Below are positions 20,024 through 28,100 of a stretch of DNA of 64,000 nt, piece after piece. Below the pieces are notes generated by a model. The model saw only the letters and a list, made by a program, of their open reading frames with translations. It did no database searches and was not told the origin of the DNA. Origin of the DNA: Thiomicrorhabdus indica (lineage in GTDB: Bacteria > Pseudomonadota > Gammaproteobacteria > Thiomicrospirales > Thiomicrospiraceae); contig NZ_CP033040.1 of assembly GCF_004293625.1 (NCBI RefSeq), positions 1-64,000 on the forward strand, in the 5' to 3' direction. Made by a program: the position numbers and the translations under genes. The first letter of the stretch is position 1; the number at the start of each line of letters is the position of its first letter.

Positions 20024-20860
20024 TTAAAATTTGAGGACATCACTATCATCGTCGTCAAACATTTTTTCCAAATCCACTTCATTGGCATTGGCTTGTTGTT
20101 TTAGCTTACTATGTACTTCCACCGCTTTTTGTAGGTTCTGGAACTTATCCATACTCAGTAAATGCGCGTAAATAAAGCCCATAGCTCCAGTACGTTGTAA
20201 TGTCTGTAATGTTTCAGCAGATAATTCTCGCAACTTACCTTCATCCACTCGGAATAAATCCGGTCGAACCGTTTGCGTTTGTTCTGAATCCTCTGAAAGC
20301 TTCACCTGAATATTCATAGGGATTAAAATCCCAGATTCAAGTACCGAGTGAAGCGCTTTTTGATCGACTGCTACTCGTTGATTGAGTTGATCCAAAAATG
20401 TCATCACTCCCTTGCCTTTTTCAGTGAGCTTACCGTCCGCTAAAATCGCTTCACCTTGACCTTTAGCAAAAGCCTTATCAACCTCTGCTTGAAATACAGC
20501 CAGCATTTCCTGAGGCTTATCCTCACCCTGAGCTTTTGCTTTTATCAAACGAAAAGGATAGGCTCGCAAAGCCGCTGGAACATAAGGCAATAAAAACTTA
20601 CCATTCACAGGGTGGACCAAACAGTTCTCTTCACCCAATCCTGAAGCCAGCCCAAAACGAATCATCGTACTCCCTTCTGACCTAATCACTTGGAAAAGCA
20701 TCGGCATCAGACCAATCAATTTGGCAACTTCTGCTGAATTTAATTCAATAAAATTTGACGACTGAGCAAATTCAAACGGCTTAACTGGCGCATAGCCATA
20801 ACCATTATGTAACTTCGAAGACAGGGCGATAAAAGGAGAACTTGGGACAGATTCAGACAT
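20024..20860 (-). CDS. SapC family protein
   Basis: About 278 residues from ATG 20860 (MSESVPSSPF); a GTG at 20884 would add 8 residues, and neither start has a strong ribosome-binding site. The family block NEYxYAP-like (HNGYGYAPVKPFEFA), LIGLMPMLFQVIRSEG and LLPYVPAALRAYPFRLI match PF07277 (SapC), named after a gene of the Campylobacter fetus S-layer locus. No signal peptide or membrane segment is seen, so it is probably cytoplasmic. It sits between the protease/lipoprotein genes and the exporter genes, supporting a role in producing or targeting the secreted surface protein. The biochemical function is unknown. Confidence 0.85.
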   Translation of the reverse strand: MSESVPSSPFIALSSKLHNGYGYAPVKPFEFAQSSNFIELNSAEVAKLIGLMPMLFQVIRSEGSTMIRFGLASGLGEENCLVHPVNGKFLLPYVPAALRAYPFRLIKAKAQGEDKPQEMLAVFQAEVDKAFAKGQGEAILADGKLTEKGKGVMTFLDQLNQRVAVDQKALHSVLESGILIPMNIQVKLSEDSEQTQTVRPDLFRVDEGKLRELSAETLQTLQRTGAMGFIYAHLLSMDKFQNLQKAVEVHSKLKQQANANEVDLEKMFDDDDSDVLKF

Positions 20861-20952
20861 AAAATTGAGCAAACTCACTAGCACATAATTTTTAGAAAGT
20901 GCATTCTAACACTCTGAGCAAGCAAGAGTAAATTTCTAAAACTGCTTAACCA

Positions 20953-21228
20953 TCACTCAGTTGGCTTTAGAACTGCGCTACCAGAAACAAGGATAACTTG
21001 AGTTTGACCCGTTGTTAAGTCAGTTTCGACTTGCACCTCAGTCGGTTCTGACGTTTTTTCCAGAGTCCAACCCTTTTCCACCATAACAGGCTGATTTTCA
21101 ACCAACTCTATTTGCGCTGGCTGAGGAATTTCATTACTCCCTCCACCCCCGCCTCCACAAGCAGTCAGAAAGAGTGCAAAACTTGCAATCACTGAATAAC
21201 CAATCATGTTTAATGTCATATTTTTCAT
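20953..21228 (-). CDS. Small lipoprotein of the type I secretion locus
   Basis: A 91-residue protein with a lipoprotein signal: a basic start, a hydrophobic stretch and the lipobox LTAC with a following GGGGGGS linker. Residue +2 is Gly, which gives no inner-membrane retention signal, so outer-membrane location is likely. The mature part is short, acidic and rich in Glu/Thr/Val, with no recognised domain. GGAGAAATGAG precedes the ATG. It lies 15 bases after the metalloprotease gene, which suggests one transcript with the protease and exporter. It could be an immunity or folding partner of the protease, but nothing in the sequence proves this. Confidence 0.8.
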   Translation of the reverse strand: MKNMTLNMIGYSVIASFALFLTACGGGGGGSNEIPQPAQIELVENQPVMVEKGWTLEKTSEPTEVQVETDLTTGQTQVILVSGSAVLKPTE

Positions 21229-21243
21229 CTCATTTCTCCAACA

Positions 21244-24200
21244 CTAAAACGCAATCGGTGCATCTAAATAAGAATTCACAATTAACTTACCATTTTGAAT
21301 ACGAATCTGACTAGATGCAGTGATAGGCGTTAATGGTAATACCCAAGTTGAATTGTCAGAAGTCACTCTTCCATCTGTGTCAATCCACAGTTGAATCGAA
21401 CCATTCGCAGCCACTGGGTTACTGATTTGTAAGCTTAACCGGCCGGTCACTTCCTCTAAATCAACTTCAGTAAACGTCTCTATTAAATTCAGTACAAGGT
21501 TCGAATTCCCAATGGTTAACACCACATCCAGACCCACAATCGTCCGCTCAACCGTTACCACATCTGAAAGTTGGATCGACTCACCCACTTCCGGTAAAGT
21601 TGTCATAGCTCCAATATTCACAACAAACGGTGCAACAGTCACTTTAAAGGTTTCAGACTGGGTTTGCCCATCTTCTGAGACGGTGACGGTGACGACCACT
21701 TCTCCAGACGTGACAACTGGGCTCCAGTTCAATTGCAAGCCACTGTCTTGATAGCTAACACTCAACCACTGTGGCTGAGAGACTGCAATTGAAATAGTCG
21801 GTTGAGTCACACCCAAAATCGTAAATGGCAGATTTGTTGGCACTTGTCCCGCCGGTGCGACCACATTATTCACTTGCGATAGGGAAATATTTCGAACCAA
21901 AGGATCGGTGCCGTTTGCGATTTCTTCACTATCCGCAACCCCATCCCCATCGTCATCGTCATCTCGAACATCTGCAATGCCATCACCATCGGTATCTTTA
22001 TTCGCTAATTCATCCAATGGAAAATCATCTTCTGCATCTAAAATCCCATCCGCATCACTATCCGCATTCAACGGATTCGTGCCAAGCCCGATTTCTTCAG
22101 CATCACTTAAACCATCATTATCATCATCTGGATCACGATTGTCACCGATTCCATCACCATCAGAATCTTTGGATTCAGAGGAATCATTTGGAAACGCATC
22201 TTCTAAATCTCTTACACCGTCATTATCCGAATCCAAGGTGGATTCAGTAATGATTAGCTGTGTAGCACTTTGATTATTCGTTTCATTAATCTCGATAACT
22301 GCTGAAAGAGTATCCACAACAGCAATCACAAAATAATCATCAGGAGAGGTAATCAAAGGGATGGATAAAGCCTTGGATACCGATTCACTTGGGTTCAAGG
22401 CGGATAACGCAATTTCATCACTGGCTAGTAAGACATCACGATCATCTTTCGTATTATCCGTCGATAGATACCAAGCAATGCTCACAGGATCAGCCGTAGC
22501 AGAATTCCCCTCATAAAACACCGTCGTGCTAGCGTTAAGCGTTTGGCCAGCTTCTAATGAAGTTGGGGACAATGACAAATCTGACACCTGATAATCCTGT
22601 TCAAGTGGGTAAATGGTCAAACGCCAGCTTGATGACCAATTACCTTCATTCGCTGAAATTGCAAAGGTTAAATTTACTGAAGTTTCATTGGTACAACGCT
22701 CAAAAGAAAGATCAAAATCACCCAAAGACCATGAATTTTCACCGGCCGGTAAATTATTCCAAGACTCCAGTGCATCGGTTATGTCTACACAACTTTCACT
22801 GGCAGACAGTCTGGCAGTCACACCTGTCGCGATGACCTCACCAGTATTTTGAATGCCAACACTCAACTCAATTCTTTCACCCGGTTCAATCGTGCCACTG
22901 TCATTACCAAAGCTCCCATCAGAAGTGTCATCATCCACCAAAACTGCCGTTACCGCTAATTCAGGATAAACCGGTGCCGGTTCTGGCTCCATAGATTGAG
23001 TCGGATAAAAAGCCGCGACCTGATCTCGGATAGCGTTAAAACCGCGAGCGTTATCCGCAGCAAGCGCCCCCGAAGCAACACCACATGGCTGGCCAACACA
23101 CAAAATATTCGGATTAGAAAACACATCACCTTCCGGCTCATCGTAACTCATAATGGTTGCAAACACGCCTGGGTCATCATGCCCAAAGGAATAAGAAAAA
23201 ATTGGGGTTTCGCCTCCGGCATGCGAATGATCGTGTTCCGAACCTAAGTTATGACCTAATTCATGGGCAAATGTATTATTAGGCGCAAAATAATTTTGGT
23301 CACTGCCATCACTGACCACAAAAAAAGCATAATCTTTGTCATAAGACTGCATAGCACCATCACTCCCTAAACGATAAGCAATGCCGGCACTTTGGTGCTC
23401 TGGATAACGAAAATCTCGAACAAACCCCACTAAATCAGCGCCGTATTGTGAACGCAAGGTAGATACATCAGCAAAAACGCCAGTACCCTCTTCAATCGCC
23501 GTTAAAGCTTGGGAATTACTCGCTGAGTTCGAATAATTTTTTAACGCACTGTAAACAAGACGCACTTGAATATTGATTTGGCTATCTGCAAACGCTTGAT
23601 TGGTATAGGCCATTTTATTGTTAATCAGACTTCTAACAGCCGCCTCGCTGCCTAATCGTGATTGCAATGCCGAATCCCAAAACACCATCACATCAATAGT
23701 ACTGCTTGCGGAAGCCTCTCGAACAACGGCCTTTTTAGCTTTCGGTTCATGCAAATCATTTGCAGAAACGAACGGTGTTACAGGTCTGGAAGGGACAACA
23801 CCCCCTTCATCAATTGGAACCCGTTGCATGTTTTGCTTATATTGAGGGGGAACTAGCCACAAACCTCCTGCATCCGCATGCAACTCAAAACGCCCTTCTG
23901 GCGTTTTAATATGACCAAAACCAGCGAGTTTATTGGTTGTAGAAAAAGTGATTAATGCTGAAGTGGAGGCGTTTTTTCCTAAGCTCGCAGAAATCGAAAT
24001 ATCACCGTTACTATGTTCAAAGCGACGAGTGACTTGCAAGGTGACGGGCTTTTGATTGAGTACAAACGTCAAATCATCGCCAACATCAATCTTTGACAAT
24101 TGCGCTGACAACACCACAGCCTGCCGATCTGAAATTGCTTGGTTATTTTTTTCGTTTTGAACGGTGTTTGAACGGACTTGTTCAAACAAAGGAAATGACG

Positions 24201-24276
24201 CTGCCAAAGACAACGACGACCAACTAACCAGGCCGATGATTAAAATCGACCAAGCTCTGACGAGAAAAAAATGCAT
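21244..24276 (-). CDS. Secreted metzincin metalloprotease with thrombospondin type 3 repeats
   Basis: A 1010-residue protein from ATG 24276 (the frame is open 6 codons further to a TTG). It has a signal peptide (ILIIGLVSWSSLSLAASF). The zinc site HELGHNLGSEHD has ligands His338, His342 and His348, and the Met-turn ATIMSYDEPEG follows; together these define a reprolysin-like metzincin. After the protease come CARDB-type adhesion domains (about 440-690) and four to five acidic thrombospondin type 3 calcium repeats (DSDGDGIGD, DADGILDAEDDFP, DTDGDGIADV; about 690-800). A cadherin-like C-terminal region closes it. A substrate could be the S-layer-like protein or environmental protein; it may leave by Sec or by the adjacent type I system. 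Confidence 0.92.
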   Translation of the reverse strand: MHFFLVRAWSILIIGLVSWSSLSLAASFPLFEQVRSNTVQNEKNNQAISDRQAVVLSAQLSKIDVGDDLTFVLNQKPVTLQVTRRFEHSNGDISISASLGKNASTSALITFSTTNKLAGFGHIKTPEGRFELHADAGGLWLVPPQYKQNMQRVPIDEGGVVPSRPVTPFVSANDLHEPKAKKAVVREASASSTIDVMVFWDSALQSRLGSEAAVRSLINNKMAYTNQAFADSQINIQVRLVYSALKNYSNSASNSQALTAIEEGTGVFADVSTLRSQYGADLVGFVRDFRYPEHQSAGIAYRLGSDGAMQSYDKDYAFFVVSDGSDQNYFAPNNTFAHELGHNLGSEHDHSHAGGETPIFSYSFGHDDPGVFATIMSYDEPEGDVFSNPNILCVGQPCGVASGALAADNARGFNAIRDQVAAFYPTQSMEPEPAPVYPELAVTAVLVDDDTSDGSFGNDSGTIEPGERIELSVGIQNTGEVIATGVTARLSASESCVDITDALESWNNLPAGENSWSLGDFDLSFERCTNETSVNLTFAISANEGNWSSSWRLTIYPLEQDYQVSDLSLSPTSLEAGQTLNASTTVFYEGNSATADPVSIAWYLSTDNTKDDRDVLLASDEIALSALNPSESVSKALSIPLITSPDDYFVIAVVDTLSAVIEINETNNQSATQLIITESTLDSDNDGVRDLEDAFPNDSSESKDSDGDGIGDNRDPDDDNDGLSDAEEIGLGTNPLNADSDADGILDAEDDFPLDELANKDTDGDGIADVRDDDDDGDGVADSEEIANGTDPLVRNISLSQVNNVVAPAGQVPTNLPFTILGVTQPTISIAVSQPQWLSVSYQDSGLQLNWSPVVTSGEVVVTVTVSEDGQTQSETFKVTVAPFVVNIGAMTTLPEVGESIQLSDVVTVERTIVGLDVVLTIGNSNLVLNLIETFTEVDLEEVTGRLSLQISNPVAANGSIQLWIDTDGRVTSDNSTWVLPLTPITASSQIRIQNGKLIVNSYLDAPIAF
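21438..21447. repeat. ACCGGCCGGT palindrome in the metalloprotease gene, copy 1
   Basis: Exact copy read as Thr-Gly-Arg in EVTGRLSLQ. Confidence 0.95.
22741..22750. repeat. ACCGGCCGGT palindrome in the metalloprotease gene, copy 2
   Basis: Exact copy read as Pro-Ala-Gly in NNLPAGENSW, in a CARDB-like domain. Confidence 0.95.
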
Positions 24277-24351
24277 AACGGCACCCAAATACAAAATGAC
24301 TCAATGCATGATACCGAACTTTACAGTAAGAAGGTAAGCAATCTAAATCTT

Positions 24352-24361
24352 ACCGGCCGGT
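24352..24361. repeat. ACCGGCCGGT palindrome upstream of the metalloprotease gene
   Basis: Exact intergenic copy about 75 bases before the protease ATG. It is the last exact copy for the next 17 kb. Confidence 0.95.
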
Positions 24362-24384
24362 TGGAAATGGATTACTTCGTCGTT

Positions 24385-24540
24385 GGTTTTTAGATTGCCG
24401 CGTCACTACGTTCCTCGCAATGACACCTTTTTTACGTCATTGCGAACGCAGTGAAGCAATCCACACAACACAGTCATTGCGTCTGCGAGCACCCCAAGGG
24501 CACTTGCTGCGCGACGCAGAGCGCGGCAGGAATCAATCGA
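24385..24540. repeat. REP-like palindromic element cluster
   Basis: Three related units stand in tandem. On the minus strand of 24388-24425 is GTCATTGCGAGGAACGTAGTG ending in GCGGCAATC. On the plus strand near 24436-24465 is CATTGCGAACGCAGTGAAGC followed by AATCC. The third begins near 24475. The third carries a 24-base block (24484-24507) that matches the reverse complement of 42877-42900 at 23 of 24 positions. CATTGCGAG...GAAGCAATC palindromes of this type occur in many bacterial genomes. The cluster fills the gap between the DUF6447-like gene and the protease promoter. Confidence 0.85.
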
Positions 24541-24546
24541 CAAAAG

Positions 24547-24942
24547 TTATGCTGCCGTTTGCAGATGACGACTCAAGGTTTTCACGTATGAATTGCGAGC
24601 GGTTTGAACCATTGACATTTCCATATCAAGAAGGGCTAATTTCTTATCTAATTCAATAATATGGTTTAAATGTTTTTTTGTTTCTTCTGCAAAATCATCT
24701 ACAACAAACTTGTCGCCATTAATTGTCACAATTCCATTCTTTTTGTTTGGGTGTGCTTTTTCAGGTAGGTTTTGACTTACAAGCTCTGCGACCGAGCGGC
24801 GTGCTTTTTGTAGATTTTCACGATTTGAATTTAGAGATTTCAGCTTCCCTTCTGTAAATAAAATTGCATTGTATTGTTCACGAGCGACTTGGCTCAATTG
24901 CGCTACTTCAAATTCTTGATTGTCCAGTTTAATTACACTCAT
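24547..24942 (-). CDS. DUF6447-like small protein, internally duplicated
   Basis: 131 residues from ATG 24942, which has GCGGAG 7 bases upstream; the frame is open 19 codons further but without a good start signal. There is no signal peptide, so it is cytoplasmic. The protein consists of two similar halves: a short strand pair (IKLDNQEFEV and VTINGDKFVV) followed by a helix and a second helix (LQKARRSVAELV and VQTARNSYVKTL). Small proteins of this kind, which I associate with DUF6447, often lie beside type I-secreted repeat proteins. Its place directly after the S-layer gene suggests a partner or chaperone role, which is inference. Confidence 0.7.
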   Translation of the reverse strand: MSVIKLDNQEFEVAQLSQVAREQYNAILFTEGKLKSLNSNRENLQKARRSVAELVSQNLPEKAHPNKKNGIVTINGDKFVVDDFAEETKKHLNHIIELDKKLALLDMEMSMVQTARNSYVKTLSRHLQTAA

Positions 24943-25011
24943 AAAGACTCCGCATGATAATAGGATTTTTTTCTTAAAACCACTGCATTTTACACACAAT
25001 GCCCTTAAGAA

Positions 25012-25043
25012 AAAACCCTGCTCGGCAAGCCGAGCAGGGTTTT
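25012..25043 (-). terminator. Strong terminator after the S-layer-like gene
   Basis: A 15-bp GC-rich perfect stem (AAAACCCTGCTCGGC pairing with GCCGAGCAGGGTTTT) with an AA turn and a T-run on the minus strand, 57 bases after the stop. It probably isolates the very large, highly expressed mRNA from the downstream genes. Confidence 0.9.
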
Positions 25044-25080
25044 CGCACTTACCAAGAATACCTCAAGAGGCATTCAAGGC

Positions 25081-25100
25081 ATTTCTAGTTAACTAGAAAT
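25081..25100. repeat. Perfect 20-bp palindrome at the S-layer stop codon
   Basis: ATTTCTAGTTAACTAGAAAT is self-complementary over 20 bases and overlaps the last base of the stop codon. It could form a 3' hairpin protecting the mRNA or be a protein-binding site. Confidence 0.85.
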
Positions 25101-28100
25101 TATACGAACAAAGTACCATCAAAGTTTGCAGAAGTTACTGCATCCAATGTGTTACCAAAGTCAATGATTCCAACTAGTTGTGCACCAGTGAAGTCACCAT
25201 TGTTTTCAGCAACAAGGTTAAACACTTTATATTGACCATCGTTCAAGTCATTTTCAACCATAACGATATGGTTGTAAGTCCCTGAAGTTAGATTCGCAAT
25301 ATTAGCAGCATCTAGGTCAGTTTCATCAATTGAACCCCAATCTTCAGTACCTGCATCATTCAATGCAGCAACAAGATTATTTTCGTTCAATCCAGCCCAT
25401 GTTTCACCAACAGACTGTGCAAAGTCATTGATGATGGTTACTTCGTTGATGTCCGCTGTCGTATCCGCGTTTAGCGTAATCGTAGGCGTGACAGCAGAAG
25501 CTGAAGAACCAGAAGCAGACGTTGACGCATTTAAGTATGCTTCAAAGTTGATGCTGTCTGCTGCATCACCGGTTTGAACAAAGTTCACAACTGTATCAGT
25601 ACCGTTACCAGAACCTGTGTAAACCAACATGTCGTTAGATTCGAAATCTGTACCTAGAACAACAACGTCATCACCAGAGCCTAGAGTAATCATGTTGTCA
25701 CTGACCGCTAAACTTGTATTACCTGCTAGCAATGCACCACCTGCATCAACCGCCATATCTAAAGCATCCAATGCACCACCGGTTGTGTAAACTTCAACCG
25801 CTTGATCCAGACGATTTTGAACTTCTGTATCGGTATAAGTTGCCGTAGAGTCATTATCGATGTCACGAAGTGCCCCAATAATTGCTGATTGCTCAGCTGC
25901 TGATAGATTCGTGAAAGTCGCCGCTTGAATAGTGATGGCTAGATCACTTTCTTGGAAGCGACCATCGATCGCTGAAGTAATAATGATGCTGTTCGCAGGG
26001 CCATCTTGAACCGATAGCAACTCTTCAAGTACATCATCACCAGCCACACCACCGGCAACGTTATCCGTTGTGGTTAATGCATCTTTGATTGCTTGGTTAA
26101 TGTTAGTTGCGTTACCGATTGCATTGGTTGTACCAACAGTCACTGTTGATTCAAAACCATTGTCAGTCGCTACTGCATCACCTGAAATCACACCTGAAGC
26201 ACCTGCAACTTGAGCACCAGAGTAAGTGACGGTTAGTTGTGCACCATATAGCAATGCATTTGCACCAGTACCAAGGCTGTCAAGATCTGTAATCACATGG
26301 TTGCCTGCTGCATTAGCTTCAGTGTTCACAACCCAAGTCGCTGCATTACCATTAGATGAGATTTCACCTTTTGTCGTTTCAGTAATTGTTGTTGCACCTT
26401 GAAGAGGCCCATCTGCAAATGTTGAAAGAGCAACGTTTGCAAAAGTATCTGTTGGATTATCCCAAGTTACTGTTAAGGTACCGTCTGCCGCAGTTGCATC
26501 AGCTGTTACCACTGTTCCTGCTTGCGCATTAATTGCTGCTGCAACTTTAGAAGCCACTTCGATTGCAGAATCGTTGTCATCTAGTGACACAGCTACCGTT
26601 GTATCTGTCGCAGCTAAACCAACTGTTCCGTCCGTGTCCAAGTTCACATAAAGTGTCCCTGTTTCATCTGCTGCACCCATAGTGAAAGTTTGAACTTCTG
26701 CAGTATCTGCATTGGTTACTGCATCAACACCTTGATTATCAACAGCAAAACCTGTTACACCATCCGCTGCACCAGCAGCAGTTCCTGCGATAGAAGTATC
26801 ATCTAAATCAACCTGCGCAGCAGCAGTGTTGTTTGTTACCTGAACAGTACCAGCACTGAAGTCATAGTCAGTAACCGTGTGATTAGCATAAGTCGCACCA
26901 GCGAATTGCTCAACTAATTCATCAATTGACACTGTGCCGTTGCCATCGGTATCCGCTAGAGTAACTGTTGTACCATCAAATGTTACAGTTGAGCCGATTG
27001 CAGAGTTTGTGCCTGGAGTAAATGTAATGGTTGTAACTTCTGCTTCTGCTGCAACGTCTGCATTAGGTACACCAGCAGTTGTTTCAACAGCTGCAGCTGC
27101 AGCTTCAGTGTCATAAGATTCTTCAACAACGATTGGAGCAATGTCACCATTTGTTGCAAATGCAGCATCCACAGCAGCGTTATCGAAAGTGAAAACAACT
27201 GTGTCACCAACTGCAGTAGCAGAACCACCATCAGCATTCGTGAAATTTGCAGTGTTATTTAATGCAGCAGCAACTTTTGTAGCAACGTTAGCTGCAGTAT
27301 CACCTTGAGCAACGGTTACCGCAACACCATCAACCGTGAAAGTAACCAATGTATCAACATCAGTAAGACCGTCTACAGATGCTGCTGTGAAAGTCAAAGT
27401 TTGAACTTCATTAATACGAGCACCAGCATTGTTTAGACCGCTGTTGTCTGTGTAAACTGTATCATTATCTGCACCGGCATCAATGACTGCATCACCTACA
27501 CCAGTCGTCATAATATGATCGTTACCAGCACCACCGTTGATAGAAATATTAGCGTTTTCTTCTAAGTTTTCGTACCAGTTAGCACCTTCATCCCAGTTAG
27601 CGGCAATACCAAATGCCGAATCGTCATCTGCATCTCGACCTTCATCACGTGTGAATTGTCCAATGCGAACTGTGATTGAGTCATCACCATTGTTACCATC
27701 TACTGCTAGATTGAAATCTTCACGTGTCGCTGTTCCAGCTGATTGTAGGTTATCTCGATCAATATCAAGACGCAACGTATCATCATTTGTACCAAGATCG
27801 TAGTCAAACGTACGGTTATCTGCACCCGCATTAGTCGCTGTATCAGTTAGGTCTAGGTATTTGCCAACAACTGCTTCAGATAGAACCGCTGTGAAGTTTA
27901 CCGCACCTTCCATTGCAGAAGCGTCAAGTACACGTACATCATTGAAACCATACTGATCGATTGTTCCAGCAACGCCGTCTTCATCATCAATATCGCCAAC
28001 ACCATTTGCACCACCGTCGTTACCATCAACAATACCTGTAACAGTCAAAGAACCGTTTGCAGTCGTGTTGTTGTCTGCGAAGTGATCACGGTTGTAAACA

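Noticed and set aside
21825-22273. Two long plus-strand ORFs of repetitive His/Pro- or Ser-rich sequence
   Set aside because: They are the antisense of the Asp/Gly/Glu-rich thrombospondin repeats of the metalloprotease. Their composition follows from that and they have no start signals.
24420-24659. A plus-strand ORF across the REP cluster and the DUF6447-like gene
   Set aside because: It is a translation of REP units and of the antisense of a real gene; no ribosome-binding site or family similarity.
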